Source of the DNA: Vandiemenella viatica
Taxonomy: Eukaryota > Arthropoda > Insecta > Orthoptera > Morabidae
NCBI GenBank assembly: GCA_031002005.1
Contig: JARYHS010008074.1
Location: forward strand, 11,540,924 to 11,604,923
Direction of reading: 5' to 3'
DNA length: 64,000 nucleotides
Below the pieces are notes generated by a model, which was not told the DNA's origin, made no database searches, and saw nothing but the letters and a program-made list of their open reading frames with translations. A program made the translations under genes and the position numbers. Below are positions 46,331 to 58,019 of this stretch, piece after piece. The first letter of the stretch is position 1. Each line of letters begins with the position of its first letter.

Positions 46331-47304
46331 TGTAGAGTATATTACTACTTGGGATAAATAACAAGGGGGAATGCTTTTGGCGAGCTAATAGGTACTTTAC
46401 AGGGGGGGTCATAAATGGTATAAGGAAAGTGTGGAAATTGTTCATCCCTGCTGGAGTAGGGTTCTCTTTAGGTGGGCAGGAACTGGCACAAGAAATTTTT
46501 CAGTCTTAACAGAAGGATAGTTCCAGAATATAAAGGACTATATATATGTTTTTTAATGTATTATTTACCTAGGGATTCTTGTCTTCTAACAATGACTAGG
46601 TCTTACAGCAGGGATTGATTGGTGTGGAAAGTAATTTTTGTAACTTTATGTATTTGATACAAACAGAGATGTGCCCATAACTTTTGTAGTGAAAAACATC
46701 AGCACGTAGAAATGTGATAAGATATTAGAAGTCACATTGTAGCTGTAGAGGGAATTAAGGAATTGAAGCACGTATTCAACATGTAAACAGGTAGCAAAGA
46801 TATTGTATATGTACCAGAAATGCATTAATTATTTAATGGGAAGGGAGATGGATGTCCTTCATAGTAATGCTTCCTCTATGTGTCCAGGGAGAAGATTAGA
46901 GACGAGATGGTACAGAAGTTGGTAGTGTGAGGGATTTATGCATAATTTCTGTTGGGAGCTGATTTGGGCTTTGGTTCCCATTCACCGTGACTGTATTACA
47001 TCGAAAGGTGAAAGGCCTTGGCATGCTTCATTAATTTTGACATGAAAATTGGCACACATCACTTTAAGTAAGTAAGTGATGGAATCAGAAGTATTGGAAT
47101 AAGATTATTGTGGTTCATGAGCATGTTGTGTGTGTTTGCATCTGGATTCATATAACTATTGCATCACAGTCACACTACATGTAGTTGTGTACCTAGTATT
47201 CGTTTACATATGAGAAACTGTCTAAAAGTGTTAGCATTTTGTGTTTGTACTACTTTATTTTACCACTGAATTATCTGTTAAGTTGCAATCATTGTATCTT
47301 ACAG
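46331..47304. other. Unassigned sequence, probably intron
   Basis: No element recognised. Precedes the exon at 47305; the right end supplies its acceptor (attgtatcttacag). Confidence 0.4.
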
Positions 47305-47364
47305 GATGACACATCTGATGGGAAGTTAACTAATCTGCAAACTGTACCACCCAACAGTGATTTG
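47305..47364 (+). CDS. Small exon A of an unrecognised protein
   Basis: 60-bp exon candidate between ttgtatcttacag and a consensus donor GTGAGT. It is open in phase 0 and is exactly 20 codons, beginning DDTSDGKLTN and ending PPNSDL. It starts and ends in phase 0, like exons B and C, so it can be included or skipped without shifting the frame. The peptide is hydrophilic and probably unstructured. No family recognised. The strongest argument is agreement of phase among four independent splice-flanked segments on one strand. Confidence 0.6.
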
Positions 47365-47422
47365 GTGAGTACTTGATATATAATTATTATTGGTTTCTGT
47401 ACATTCAGTACTCTAGTTTATT

Positions 47423-48820
47423 ATTATTATTATTTTATGTGAATAAACCTATGCAGATCACACAAAACGTATTCATTTTCTGTCTGAGTTTCTTTTGCCA
47501 TTCCAGTATTCTCGCATTCGTTTACTGAAGGCAAGTTTTCTCTCTTCTGTCCATGTTGTGCCGGTCTTCTTGGCTTTGATTTCTGGCATGACTACCCAGT
47601 CGTAAATTTTTTGTCTGAAGATTTTACGATCTAGGATTTCCGAACTCTTGATTTTAGCTTTTTCCAGGTCTTGTCTTACTTGATCGAACCAACTGTTAGG
47701 CACTTTTAATGGTTGCATGAGTTTGAATATCTGCTTAGTTTATCTGTGATCTGGCATCCTGTAGATGTGACCGTAGAATTTTTGTCTGCGTTTTCTGATG
47801 TCGTTGGCTGTGTTTGAGTGGGACTCTACTGTTTTGTTTGACTTAAGTCTGTAGCCTTCTTCAGTTTTGGTTGGTACAATAATTTTCCTGTTTATTGTTC
47901 TTTCTTCTTTTTGGATGTTCTTGATATCCCTCTTAGAGTAAGTGTGAGTGTTTAGTGTAGAGCTTTGGGTTTAACAACTGTATTATAGTGTCTAATTTTT
48001 GATTGAATTCCTTTTTGTTGTAGATGTTGCAGGTCTGTCCGAAAGCATTTTTCATTTTGTTGAGTCTGTTTTGTTGTGCTTTCTTTTTGAGTCCTGTTGG
48101 ACTGATAATTTCGCCTAAGTATTTAAACTCTGTGACTGTTGATTTTTCCATATTTTGTGTCCAGTGTTTTACGTTCAGTCTGTGTGCCAAGAAAAACAGT
48201 TTTCTCAAAGGAGATTTTTAGGCCCATTTTTTCTGCTAACTCTTTCAGGGATTCTATTTGTTTGATGGCTTGTTGTTCACTTTCTGACAGAATAGCTAGA
48301 TCATCTGTGAAGGCCAAGCATGAGATATTTAGTCTGTTTCTGCCTATTTTTAGTGGGATGTTCGTTTTCTCCCATTCTCTAATGACTTTGTCCAGAGCTA
48401 TATTAAATAAGATTGGTGAGAGACCATCACCCTGTCTAACACCAGTTTTTGTTTCGAATTCTCTGCAGAGTTCTCCCATGAATTTTACTTTGTTTGTAGT
48501 GTTGGTGAGTGTCTGTTTGATTAATTCTCTTGATTTATTGTACAGACCATATTCCCTTAGGATGTTGAGTAGGCTTTTCCTGCCGATGGAGTCATACGCC
48601 TTCTTGAAGTCTACAAAGGCACATATGGTTTTCTTGTGCCTGATTGATCTGTATTTTAGGATGGTTTTTAGGTTGAAGATTTGCTCTGCGTACGATCTGT
48701 TAGGTCTGAAGCCTGTTTGGTATTCGCCAATTTTGTGTTCTATTTGTTCTTGTACTCTTTTGCAGAGACAAGCAGAGAGAATTTTGTTGGGGACTGATAG
48801 TAGAGATATTCCTCTGTAGT
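47423..48820 (-). mobile_element. LINE family D, 5'-truncated (copy with clean 3' tail)
   Basis: Minus-strand LINE. From 48820 down: NYRGISLLSVPNKILSACLC, IGEYQTGFRPNRSYAEQIFN, CAFVDFKKAYDSIGRKSLLN, KTGVRQGDGLSPILFNIALD, CLAFTDDLAILSES (catalytic FTDD), MGLKISFEKTVFLGTQ, EFKYLGEIISPTG, and the end TTWTEERKLAFSKRMREYWN. It ends in a (TAA)n-type tail on the minus strand (47421-47434). A 9-bp tagtttatt at 47414-47422 and 48817-48825 may be the target duplication, but it overlaps low-complexity sequence. At least two frameshifts (about 48150-48200 and 47720-47930). It lies in the intron after exon A. Confidence 0.87.
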
Positions 48821-48826
48821 TTATTT

Positions 48827-50144
48827 ATTTATTTACTTTTTGATTAAATTATTTTCTGACAGCTTGTTCCTTAGCAAGTCTCAGGAGTGGAAGGAGGTAC
48901 TAAATTGACTCCAGTGTATTTTGCATGGTATAATACTATCATAACAGAAGATAAACTTTGGTATTACTTTTTGTTTTCTGTACTCCATTACTCTTAACTA
49001 TCTTTGATTTATCTGATTGTTGGAGATATTTTCAGTCCCAGGACACAAGGGTGTCAGGACATTTATCTACTTCTCCGCTCTGTTGCTAGGAGTGTCGTAC
49101 TATCTACCAATGAAATGACTGCCTCATCTGTAGAAAAAGCATGCCTTTGTGAAGAAGAGGGTGAAATTCTGTAGTGGCTGTAATATATTCTTGCTCAAAC
49201 TCTAGTGCCTGTCTCCTTATTCATCATGAATTTAACACTTGTAACGGTATAGGAAGATTATGTCTTAATAAGTCTCTACTCCCTTTTCAAAAGTATTTGG
49301 CGTAATTCCACATAACCTTTCTGATGTTAAAAAGAGAAGTTTCTCCATTAATTTCTTTATCCCATATCTGTAATCAGATACCAGGTTTTCCAACACTTAC
49401 CATAGATAGAGCCAGTTGGTCCCAGCGAACAGGTGTGACATAACATTTCAACATTTGGTAAATTGAATCGAGACTGGGAGAGAACTGGTTGTTAAATAAA
49501 GGGCTGTGCTTAGTTTATAGAGGTGCAGAGTGATAGTAGCTATGTGTGAAATGGGTGATAACATGAGAGATTTGCTTTTGCACAAGGTCCACAGGGTAGC
49601 AATGGCAAGAGAGGGCTTATGAGGGATTCATTAAAACAGATGCATCTGCCATGGATGGCAATGCTGCAAGGAAGGTAATTTTTGGTGTGGAATGGATGAT
49701 GAGTGGGTTTTAATGCTGCACTTGAAAGTTTTTCATCTAGTACTTTCCAGGCCTGGAATAAATTACCAAAGTCCTTGGGCAAAATTGTGAATTCATTTGA
49801 GCCTGTCCAGAAATAAGAACCATCCTCCCAGAACATGCTTCAGAAGATGTAACCTCAGCCAACTACTAGTCCACAAATATGGGCTTCTCCACAAGACAGC
49901 CCGAAAGCTCTTTTCCATGCAGCAGATCCCATTACAAGTTGTGCAGTATCCACCATGCCTTCACCAAACCAGTAACTGGGGAAAGCCTCCCCCTCATAGG
50001 ACATTCCACCTGCTTAACTTCCCAAGTAATATATCAACTTACTTGTAAATAACAGACCTAATTTAAGGATTGTAAAATTAATTCTGATAGTACTCTTCCT
50101 CTAATTACCTTGACATCAATGAGGCATTAAGGCATAAGGGGAAA

Positions 50145-50187
<43 letters not shown>

Positions 50188-51445
50188 TTGAGAACTGAAA
50201 GTACTGTAGTAAATTTAATTAGCATTTAATGCTATTTCTCTACCCATTGCAATGGGCAGACTCACAATTGCTTTTTATGTATATCTGTCTCCATGCTCAT
50301 ATTGCTGCTGAGTTTTAGCCTCTCAGCTGGCCACTCCCTCCTTGCGTATTACCTTCATGCTACCCTCTGTGGGTTCTTTCTGTATCAGTTTGCAGCCTCG
50401 TTTGTAAACTCCATATGGTGTCATTATGTAGTTACTATGAAACCTGCAATTAAATTTCATGTGGTCTGCGTTTTCATAATTTTATTGAATTTATTGTGAA
50501 GTAATTAATTCTAATTATTTATTTTATCAGTTTTGTTGCTTAGAATGCATTTTATTTTTGCTGTTGAGATTTGTTTGTGCATATTTTACAGATTTATGTT
50601 TGCAGATCCATATGAAATTTCACAAGTGTTCACAGTTAAGAGCTGTCAATTTATTTAGATTATGATATATCAGTTACATACTAAAACCCTTTATATATAC
50701 CCTTTTGAGTTTCAATATTTCTTTGATATTTGAATGGAAACCTCCGGTTTGTACTTGAAAATTTGCAGTAATTTGGTCTGATTCAGGCATTGATTATAAT
50801 TGTAAATTCAATAACAATTCTTTGGAATACACATCAGAGCTTAACATGATAATCAGTAAAGGAAGGCAATGTTAACTTTGATAATAATGATGAAACTTCA
50901 TGTTTTTGAGTTGTTGGTATTTTAAATCTAAGGAAGGTTATGGCCAATTTCAGTTTTTTTTTCAGTAATCCAACCGTGGTTCTAGTGAACCCACTATTAA
51001 TCAGCTGCAAAATCTTAATAAAAATAGTTTTGTTGCCTAACATTTAGTGAAATATAAGTTAAAATAACTTTTGTTCATTAGTTAAAAATTAAAAAAGATT
51101 TTTAGGAATAAAAATTCTGTGTTAATGACATGGCGTGAAGAATGTGACATGGGCACGTTACATCAAGTAGCTCATGTTTTGAGCGTTTTTTAGTAGGATT
51201 TAAAATTCGTCACAGTCTACTTTGTGAACTTCATTTCAATCTTATTAGCTTCTATAGTGATTTTTCTATAAAATAGTATTAGACATTAAAAGCTTCAATT
51301 AGTTGTAAGGAATTTAACTCTCTTCAAAGTCATGTACCTTCAAACTATATGTGAAAAATTTGTAAATTATAACTTTGCTATGAGTGTACAAGTATTTTAC
51401 CTTATTTTTGGCAGCAAACAAACCTTATCCTGTTTACTTTGTTTT
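48827..51445. other. Unassigned intron sequence with poly(A) run
   Basis: No gene or classified element. A run of 40 A at 50146-50185 follows sequence without AATAAA and may be the tail of a retroposed copy covering part of 49500-50145; I cannot identify its source. The rest is AT-rich. Confidence 0.35.
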
Positions 51446-51453
51446 GTCTGCGT

Positions 51454-53445
51454 CAGGGATGGCCATCCCAAATGATCTTGCGGGTCACTTAACAAATATG
51501 TCATAACTCCACAGGCCGCATATAAAATTATATAACCCTATATTATATTTAGACCCACTACAGACATTTGTTTGGAGTGAAAAATTGAAAAATAGTTAAT
51601 TATTATTGTGATTACTATTATTATTACATATAAACATAGATAATATAATAATAACAATACTAATCGCACATTTTAAAGAAATATTTGAGAAAATGTACGA
51701 TGGCACGACTTTAGCATAATGGAAAAGGTAGGCGATGTTGACATTAATGACTTAGGAGATCCTGTTTTGAGGACAGAATTTAATAGAGCTCTGAATTACT
51801 TGAAAGGAAATAAGGCAGTTGGAATTGATGAGATCCCTGCAGAACTTCTTAAATCCCTAGGAGAAGAAGGAATTGAAAGATTATTCATGCTGATATCAAA
51901 AAGTTATGAAATGGGGAAATTCCAACAGATTTTAGTAAAAATATCATCTTCACAAGCCGACAAATGTGAGAATTATTGCACTATTAGTCTAACATCAAAG
52001 GCTTCAAAATTACTCACCAGAATAATATACAGAAGAATGGAAAGAGTAGTAGAAGAGATAGTAGGTGAAGATCAGTTAGGGTTTAGGGAAAATCGCGGTA
52101 TAAGGGATGCAATTCTGGCTTTAAGATTAATACTTGAAGGGTGGATCAAGAAAAACAAAGATACTTTTATGGCATTTGTTGATTTAGAAAAAGCTTTTGA
52201 TAATGTTATGTGGGACAAGATGTTCAAAATGTTGAAGAAGACTAAAGTATCGAGATAGAAGATTACTTTATAAACTATACAATAATTAAGTGGCTGTAAT
52301 AAAAGCAGAGAATCATAAGGGACAAGCATCAGTTAAAAAAGATGTGAGACAAGGTTGTAGTCTATATTCAACTTGTATGTAGAGGAGGCAATAAAGAAAG
52401 TAAAAGAAAAGTTTCCATGTAGCATAAGTGTTCAGGGAGAAAAAATCAGTATGCTGTGATTTGCTAATGACATTGTCTTGTTAGCAGAAAGGGCTGAGGA
52501 TATTGAGAAGTTGCTGAATGGCGTGAACAAAATACCGAAGGAAGATTTAGGACTGAATTTAAATCAAATCAAAACAAAAGTGATGAAATGTAGCAGAAAT
52601 GATACCAATCACAGTAGATTAAATATAAAAATAGGATTGGATGCTATAGGAGAAGTAAGTAAATTCTGTTACTTGGGAAGCAAAATTACAACCGGTGGCC
52701 GAAGCAGGAATTATGTTAAAAGTAGAATAGCACTAGCAAAAAGAGCCTTCATGAAAAAGAGAAACCTTTTAGTTTCAAATATTGATCTAGGAATTAGACA
52801 GAACTTTTTAAAACTCTGTGTGTGGAGCATAGCACTTCATGGTAGCAAAATATGGACTTTAGGAATACCAGAAAGAAAGAAAATTGAAGCATTTTAAATG
52901 TGGTGCTACAGAAGAATGCTGAAAATTAAGTGGACAGACAAAGTAAGAAATGAACGAGTTTTGGAAATGATGGATGAGGAAAGAAGTTTGGGGAAGAAGC
53001 TTACAGAAATAAGAGACAGGCTGGTAGGTCATATTTTGAGACGTGCTGGATAGATTAATTTGGTGGTGGAGGGAACAGTCAAATGTTAGAACTGTAGAGG
53101 AATACAGAGATTAGAATATATAAAGCAGATAATTGAAGACGTGGGTTGTGAGAGATATGTAAACATGAAGGGGTTAGCAGATGATAGGAAGGGATGGAGG
53201 ATTGCATCAAACCAGTCGAAAGACTGATGACAGCAAAAATAAATAAATAATAACACTTAAATGATATACAAAAAAAAATATAAATGAAATAAATTTTGAA
53301 AATCTGGATACACAAATTATGTAATTTTTAATACATTGGTTTTTCACTACTTTTGCCATTATAAAATAAATATATTTTGTAAAAGTGTGGTGAATCTCAC
53401 GGGCCGCAAAAATATTCAAGACGGGCCGTGGCTTGGCCACCCCTG
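51454..53445. mobile_element. hAT-like element shell with a LINE inside
   Basis: The left end CAGGGATGGCCATCCC and the reverse complement of the right end CAGGGGTGGCCAAGCCACGG form the terminal repeat typical of many animal hAT elements (CAGGGGTGGCCAA...CGGCCCG). Next to them are near-identical 8-bp flanks, gtctgcgt (51446-51453) and atctgtgt (53446-53453), 6 of 8 matching, as expected for an old hAT target duplication. No hAT transposase remains; most of the 2-kb interior is the RTE-like LINE at 51670-53254. The shell is probably a short non-autonomous hAT. Confidence 0.72.
51670..53254 (+). mobile_element. LINE family C, RTE/BovB-like
   Basis: Plus-strand reverse transcriptase: EIFEKMYDG, ALNYLKGNKAVGIDEIPAEL, CENYCTISLTSKASKLLTRI, GEDQLGFRENRGIRDAILAL, AFVDLEKAFDNVMWDKMF, KDVRQGCSLYS, LLFANDIVLLAERA in a broken frame (FANDI where FADDI is usual, so a catalytic Asp is changed), FCYLGSKITTGGRSRNYVKS, VWSIALHGSKIWTL, MWCYRRMLKIKWTDKVRNER, and the end ADDRKGWRIASNQSKD. 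The C-terminal DRxxWRxA ending is known from BovB/RTE proteins. The 3' tail is aaaataaataaataataac (53233-53252). The endonuclease is missing; lesions near 52258 and 52370-52460. Confidence 0.87.
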
Positions 53446-53979
53446 ATCTGTGTGTTAAAAAAAAAATTGTTTTGAGTAGTATGGAATAGTTCAGTGGCTT
53501 ACTAACTACGATAGTTTTTAGAGGAGTGATGGTTGTGGTTTCATACCATCTTATTTCCTGATATATGTTTAGTTTTCTGTAATTGTCTAGTAACTGCAAG
53601 GCTTTATACCACCTACCTAAAAATAAATATCCAATTAACAAAATAGCATCTAAACATTAGTAACAACTAATGTGTTTTGCAAACATATCACTTAACTTTC
53701 CTCACATTAAATGTATTTCAGTTTTGGAATTTTGTCAAGAAACAAATCAAAGGTATGCACACAAAAATTAAAATAACACACTAATTAAAAACATATTTTA
53801 TATTGCTTAAAGTGAAGAGAGAAGAAAGTATTGCAGCTGTCTGTATAGATGGCAAAGTAACAATGATATTGCTTGTGAAAGTGTCTCATCGTCTTATCAT
53901 ACCGCAATTCTTAGATTTAAACTTTGCTTGTTTACAATTTATTTTAACATTTAACATCATGATTCTTTTCTATTTTCAG

Positions 53980-54042
53980 AAATGCCTATCAGCAAAGGAA
54001 AACACAGGCCCAAGAAATGCTCTATTTCCTAAAAGAGAATTG
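53980..54042 (+). CDS. Small exon B of an unrecognised protein
   Basis: 63-bp exon candidate after a strong acceptor (gattcttttctattttcag) with donor GTTAGT. Phase 0 in and out, 21 codons: KCLSAKENTG to FPKREL. Shares a CLS tripeptide near its start with exon C, so the two may be related cassette exons. Basic and hydrophilic, no domain recognised. Confidence 0.6.
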
Positions 54043-55544
54043 GTTAGTGTATCCAGATTTCTTTTTTAATCTTGTTAATGTATGAAAGGTTTATTTTCAA
54101 GGTAGAAGCTTTTGTTTGTGGTTGGTGTAAGGTAAAAACATTATCCTGTACCTATGATTTTTTTTTATTAATCTTGATTTTATATTATTAAGATGTTTAT
54201 TGCGTTTGCTTGAAGTATTACTTAATTGCTTAAAGTCCATGATTGTGCTTGTAGGTATCTGATATTTTGAAGAAACTCTTTAATAGTGAAAATTGCTATT
54301 CATAAAATATGTCTGCAAATGCTTGTAACATATATTCATGTTATACCCAGATAATACATATTTTGTTGAAGGCAGTAATAGATTGAAACTTTTCCCCTTT
54401 CAGTGGCCTTACACCTGCAAGTGCAACATACATATCTGATGTACCCCTAGTACCCATGGTGAACCTCGCCAGATTTCTAACCCTTTAATCCCATTAACAT
54501 TCTGAAAGCTTCAGCAACCATCATAGGGAATGACAGTGAAATTTATTGTGTTCCAAGGACTAGGAATTTTAGTTTAGTTACTTGGATCACAGGGATGGGA
54601 CAAACCTCTTTCCAAAAAGAATTCTCAAATTTAAGGTGGGTACAATATTTGGGAGTTCTGTGTTGCCTAAATTTTTGCTACTTAAGTTGGCGATTTGGGT
54701 AAAAGCAGTTATGTGATAAATGCATTCTAGCAGAAAGGTAATGGAATATGGTACTGTTGTCCTTTTTGGACTGCCACAATCTCCTGGCTAGAGAACACAA
54801 TGGCTAGAGAACACAATCTGTGTAAACAAGAGTATTCTTTTACTGGCATAAATACAATACAATTTCTTGGTGACATGTAGTTAGTTTTCTGTTGCCTCGT
54901 CCTTTGTGAAAGTGTCCTTTAAGTTTACTGTCTGTGGAGATGACTGTGATGGTGTGTGTTGAGTGCATTTTATTTGCATTTTTTATCAATGATAAAAGAA
55001 TGGAGATACTAAAATTCAGTGCTAACCTCTTGAGATCAGTTCTTTGAAAAGAAACCAAAGAGGCTGTAAAGTTAAACATCCCCATGTGATCAAAAATTCC
55101 CTGCCAACAGTGATTTATGGAGCAGTATGGTATTTAAACTAGAATTTTAGTACACAAAGCCCAAAATCATGAAAAAATTTTCACCACGTGGTGTCAATCC
55201 CAGACACAGTCACCAAAAGTAAATGTAGTGTTTGTATAAAATGGACAATACCAAATGTCATATTCTGAAAGGGTTGATTCGGTTTCTTTTGCCGTGCTTC
55301 AGAGAACTCCTTTGACCATATTTCTTACTGTAGGATTTTAATGGCAGTTGCCAGGGGTTTTAATGTCTGACTGCCCCAGAATCGCTAACATTAAAATTGC
55401 ATGCTATCAAGTTAAACTATTTAGTCTCTGATTTACAAAATACTCACCGTGGAACCTCATTTACAAAACATTACATATACACAATACAAAGATATAACGA
55501 TATATCATTATAGTATCATGCTCCTTACAATTTTCTGGTATTTC
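54043..55544. other. Intron sequence, nothing recognised
   Basis: AT-rich with no element identified. A segment after cccctttcag at 54405 is open only in another phase and is 55 bp long, so it does not fit the exon chain. Confidence 0.35.
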
Positions 55545-56500
55545 AATACCCTCTACCTCCTTTCAGTTTCCAAACCTTTATTTACTATCATGTTTCTCAG
55601 AGTACCTCCATCTGCTACTCTCCTTAGCTTCATTACCAATAGCAGGTTATTTCTATCTAATAGTTCAGATGGTATTATCTTCACATCTGCAACAGCCCAC
55701 TTAAAAGTCTCCACTGTAGACTTCATCTGCTAATAGCTACTACACCAGTTTAATTGTAGCTCCCTTGTTTTTTGAACCAGGATTTCATTTTTACTAGTCC
55801 ATTTCAGAAATGCAATAGCCTCTTTCCTTCCCCACTCTTTTGTCCCTAATACTTCCTCAGACCGTTGCCTTTCTGTGCCCACATTATAACATTTCGACAA
55901 TTCAACAGTCTCTGCAGCTCTTCTTCAAACTCCTCTTAATCTTTCAACGGGCGGATATGAGGCATTTATTTGCAATATCTCCAACTTCTTGCTTTAACTG
56001 TTACTTTAATTTTGATCATCATGTCAATTATTTCTTATACTTTCTCCTTTAGTCTTTCTCTCACAACTACCCTTACTTAAAATGTCTTCCTTTCCTCATT
56101 CCCATTCCAGTACAATTGTAAACCCCTCCTTAGTTCTTTTCTTCCATGTTCCTTTCACTTTATCTCTCTCAGTGCCAATAGATCCAACTTCCTCCTTTCA
56201 ATTAGATCCACAAATTCCTTCAGTGTTCATGTATTTAGAGTTTCAGTTTGTAGTCTCATTTCCATATCCACATCCTTGACCTTTAGATCCATCCTTTAAG
56301 AGGCTTGGTTATACTTTGATCACTACTGGTTTGCTAGGGTTACTGTAGCTTCACTAGAAACTTGTTTCGGGGTCCCTACAGAATATTCACAGTTCCCATA
56401 GTGGTTCCAGGGCACTCATCATTCCCACTGTACCTCACCCCCATAGGCAGACCTTTACTTCGTTCCTTTGCTCATCTCCCACCACAGCGGGGAAGGGTGG
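55545..56500 (-). mobile_element. LINE endonuclease fragment (RTE-like, probably family C)
   Basis: Minus strand: MRLQTLNT*TLKEFVDLIE then RRKLDLLALREIK (usual LDVLCVQETKWKG), LRRGLQLYWNGNEERKTF, VRVVVRERLKEKV, EIIDMMIKIKVTV, then a decayed SAYAPQ-like area and a GDFN-like area that is not readable. This order is the APE endonuclease of RTE-type LINEs. Without the reverse transcriptase I cannot prove that it belongs to family C. It lies upstream of exon C. Confidence 0.6.
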
Positions 56501-56621
56501 TGGGTTGGACTTACAAATTTTTTATTATTTGTTTATTTATTTTTTACCTTAAACACTTAAAATTACCTCTAATATTTATACTTATTTTCCATTAATTTTG
56601 TAATGAAGTGTGTGCTTTCAG

Positions 56622-56672
56622 GGCTGTTTATCTCCAAGGCAGCAGTTACCAGAAGGATTGAAGAAAGAAAAG
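56622..56672 (+). CDS. Small exon C of an unrecognised protein
   Basis: 51-bp exon candidate: acceptor gtgtgctttcag, donor GTAAAG. Phase 0 in and out, 17 codons: GCLSPRQQLPEGLKKEK. Highly charged C-terminal half. Follows exon B in phase and shares the CLS tripeptide with it. Confidence 0.6.
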
Positions 56673-58019
56673 GTAAAGATATGTGATTAACATGTATGAA
56701 TTGTAGAATGTGATAATTAATGTTGCATTGATTTAAGTGTTAATTTTCTGCTGAGTTAAGTTTGATCAGTTCATTACCAAATGTTTTAGCCCTGCCATTA
56801 AATATGGGAGAGAGAGAGAGTGAGAGAGAGTTTCTTGTAGGAAGCATCATGTTACAACTCATATCCTTGGTCTTCAGTTGAATTAAATTTTATTGTTGAT
56901 GGAAGCATTTAAGTATTTAGGTTATGTTTTCTGAATGTGTTCATGAAATTTTATACACATTTATCTGTAATTCACAAATGTTTATGCAAGTAAAGCTGAT
57001 TATGAACTCTGTTTAAAAATTCAAGTTTTCTGTTTTATGTTGTGTTCATCACTTGTGAGTAACATCACTTTCCTTATTTTCATCAAACTTTTGTTCACTT
57101 CCTTCTTTTCCCAATCTTTATTCATTTCTAGTCAATTGTAAAAAAAAGATTAGAATTAAAGTAATTTTCATTGCTTAAAAATGATGTTTTTCCCAGCATT
57201 GAGTATTAATGAAATGCTCTTGGGTAACAAGCTGAGTGAACACTGAGATTCCACATGATATGTTTGTGTGACCCAATTCTTGGTTGTCATCTTTTTGATG
57301 AAGTGAGGGCAGGCCAACCGGCTAGAACCATTTATAGCCTGGCAAGTGCTATGTGTCATATGTGCATCACTGATTACACAAAAACTTTTTTAAAAATTGT
57401 AGTCATTTTATGTGGATTTCGACCTCGTGAATTTTAAATGATACTCAAAACATTTTATCACCCACAGTTTCTGCACAAATTGCATACATTTGCAAATAAT
57501 GATAATGCATTGTAATGATATTATAAAATAGATGAAAAAACTATATAAAGCTCAGAAGCTTGCATCCACAGTGAACTGTCATGTTGCAAACGGCATTGCC
57601 TGTCCATCATTGTGCTGTGTTTGTGGAAGGAAGTATTTGTTACAATGTCCACCTAATGCCGTGTAAACCCTCCAAACAATTTTTGTTATATTTGTGGTGA
57701 ACTTGTAGTGAAAAAAGGCTAAAGAACCATTAATTCTTTCATGAAAAAGATCTATCATGTCTATTTTGGGAGTGAAAGTAGGCAACATCAATAAACCATG
57801 GCTTCCACACATTGTTTGTGTAGAATATTTAAGACAGTGAGTAGCAGGAAAGAAGAAGTCATTACGATTTAACATCCATGTAGTTTGGTGAGAGCAACAA
57901 AATCACTTCTGCTCTTGTAAGGTAACTGGTTTCAACAAGACTATTGAGTACCCGAACAAAATTCGCTCAGTGATTTGACATGTTTTACATGCATCACATA
58001 TGCCTATTCCACAGCCTCC
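56673..58019. other. Intron sequence with a (GA)n stretch
   Basis: A GA-rich microsatellite at 56808-56830. A region at 57570-57950 may already belong to the decayed protein at 58020, but I cannot read it. Otherwise nothing. Confidence 0.35.

Noticed and set aside
48139..48819. 226-codon open frame on the plus strand
   Set aside because: It is the antisense shadow of the LINE D reverse transcriptase, whose motifs are on the minus strand.
49034..49050. 15-bp microexon between ttttcag and gtgtca
   Set aside because: Too short and donor too weak to support from sequence alone.
54405..54462. Extra small exon after cccctttcag
   Set aside because: Phase 0 hits a stop; the open phase gives 55 bp, not fitting the neighbouring exons.
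55449..56595. Several plus-strand open frames in a C/T-rich region
   Set aside because: They are antisense shadows of a minus-strand LINE endonuclease fragment.
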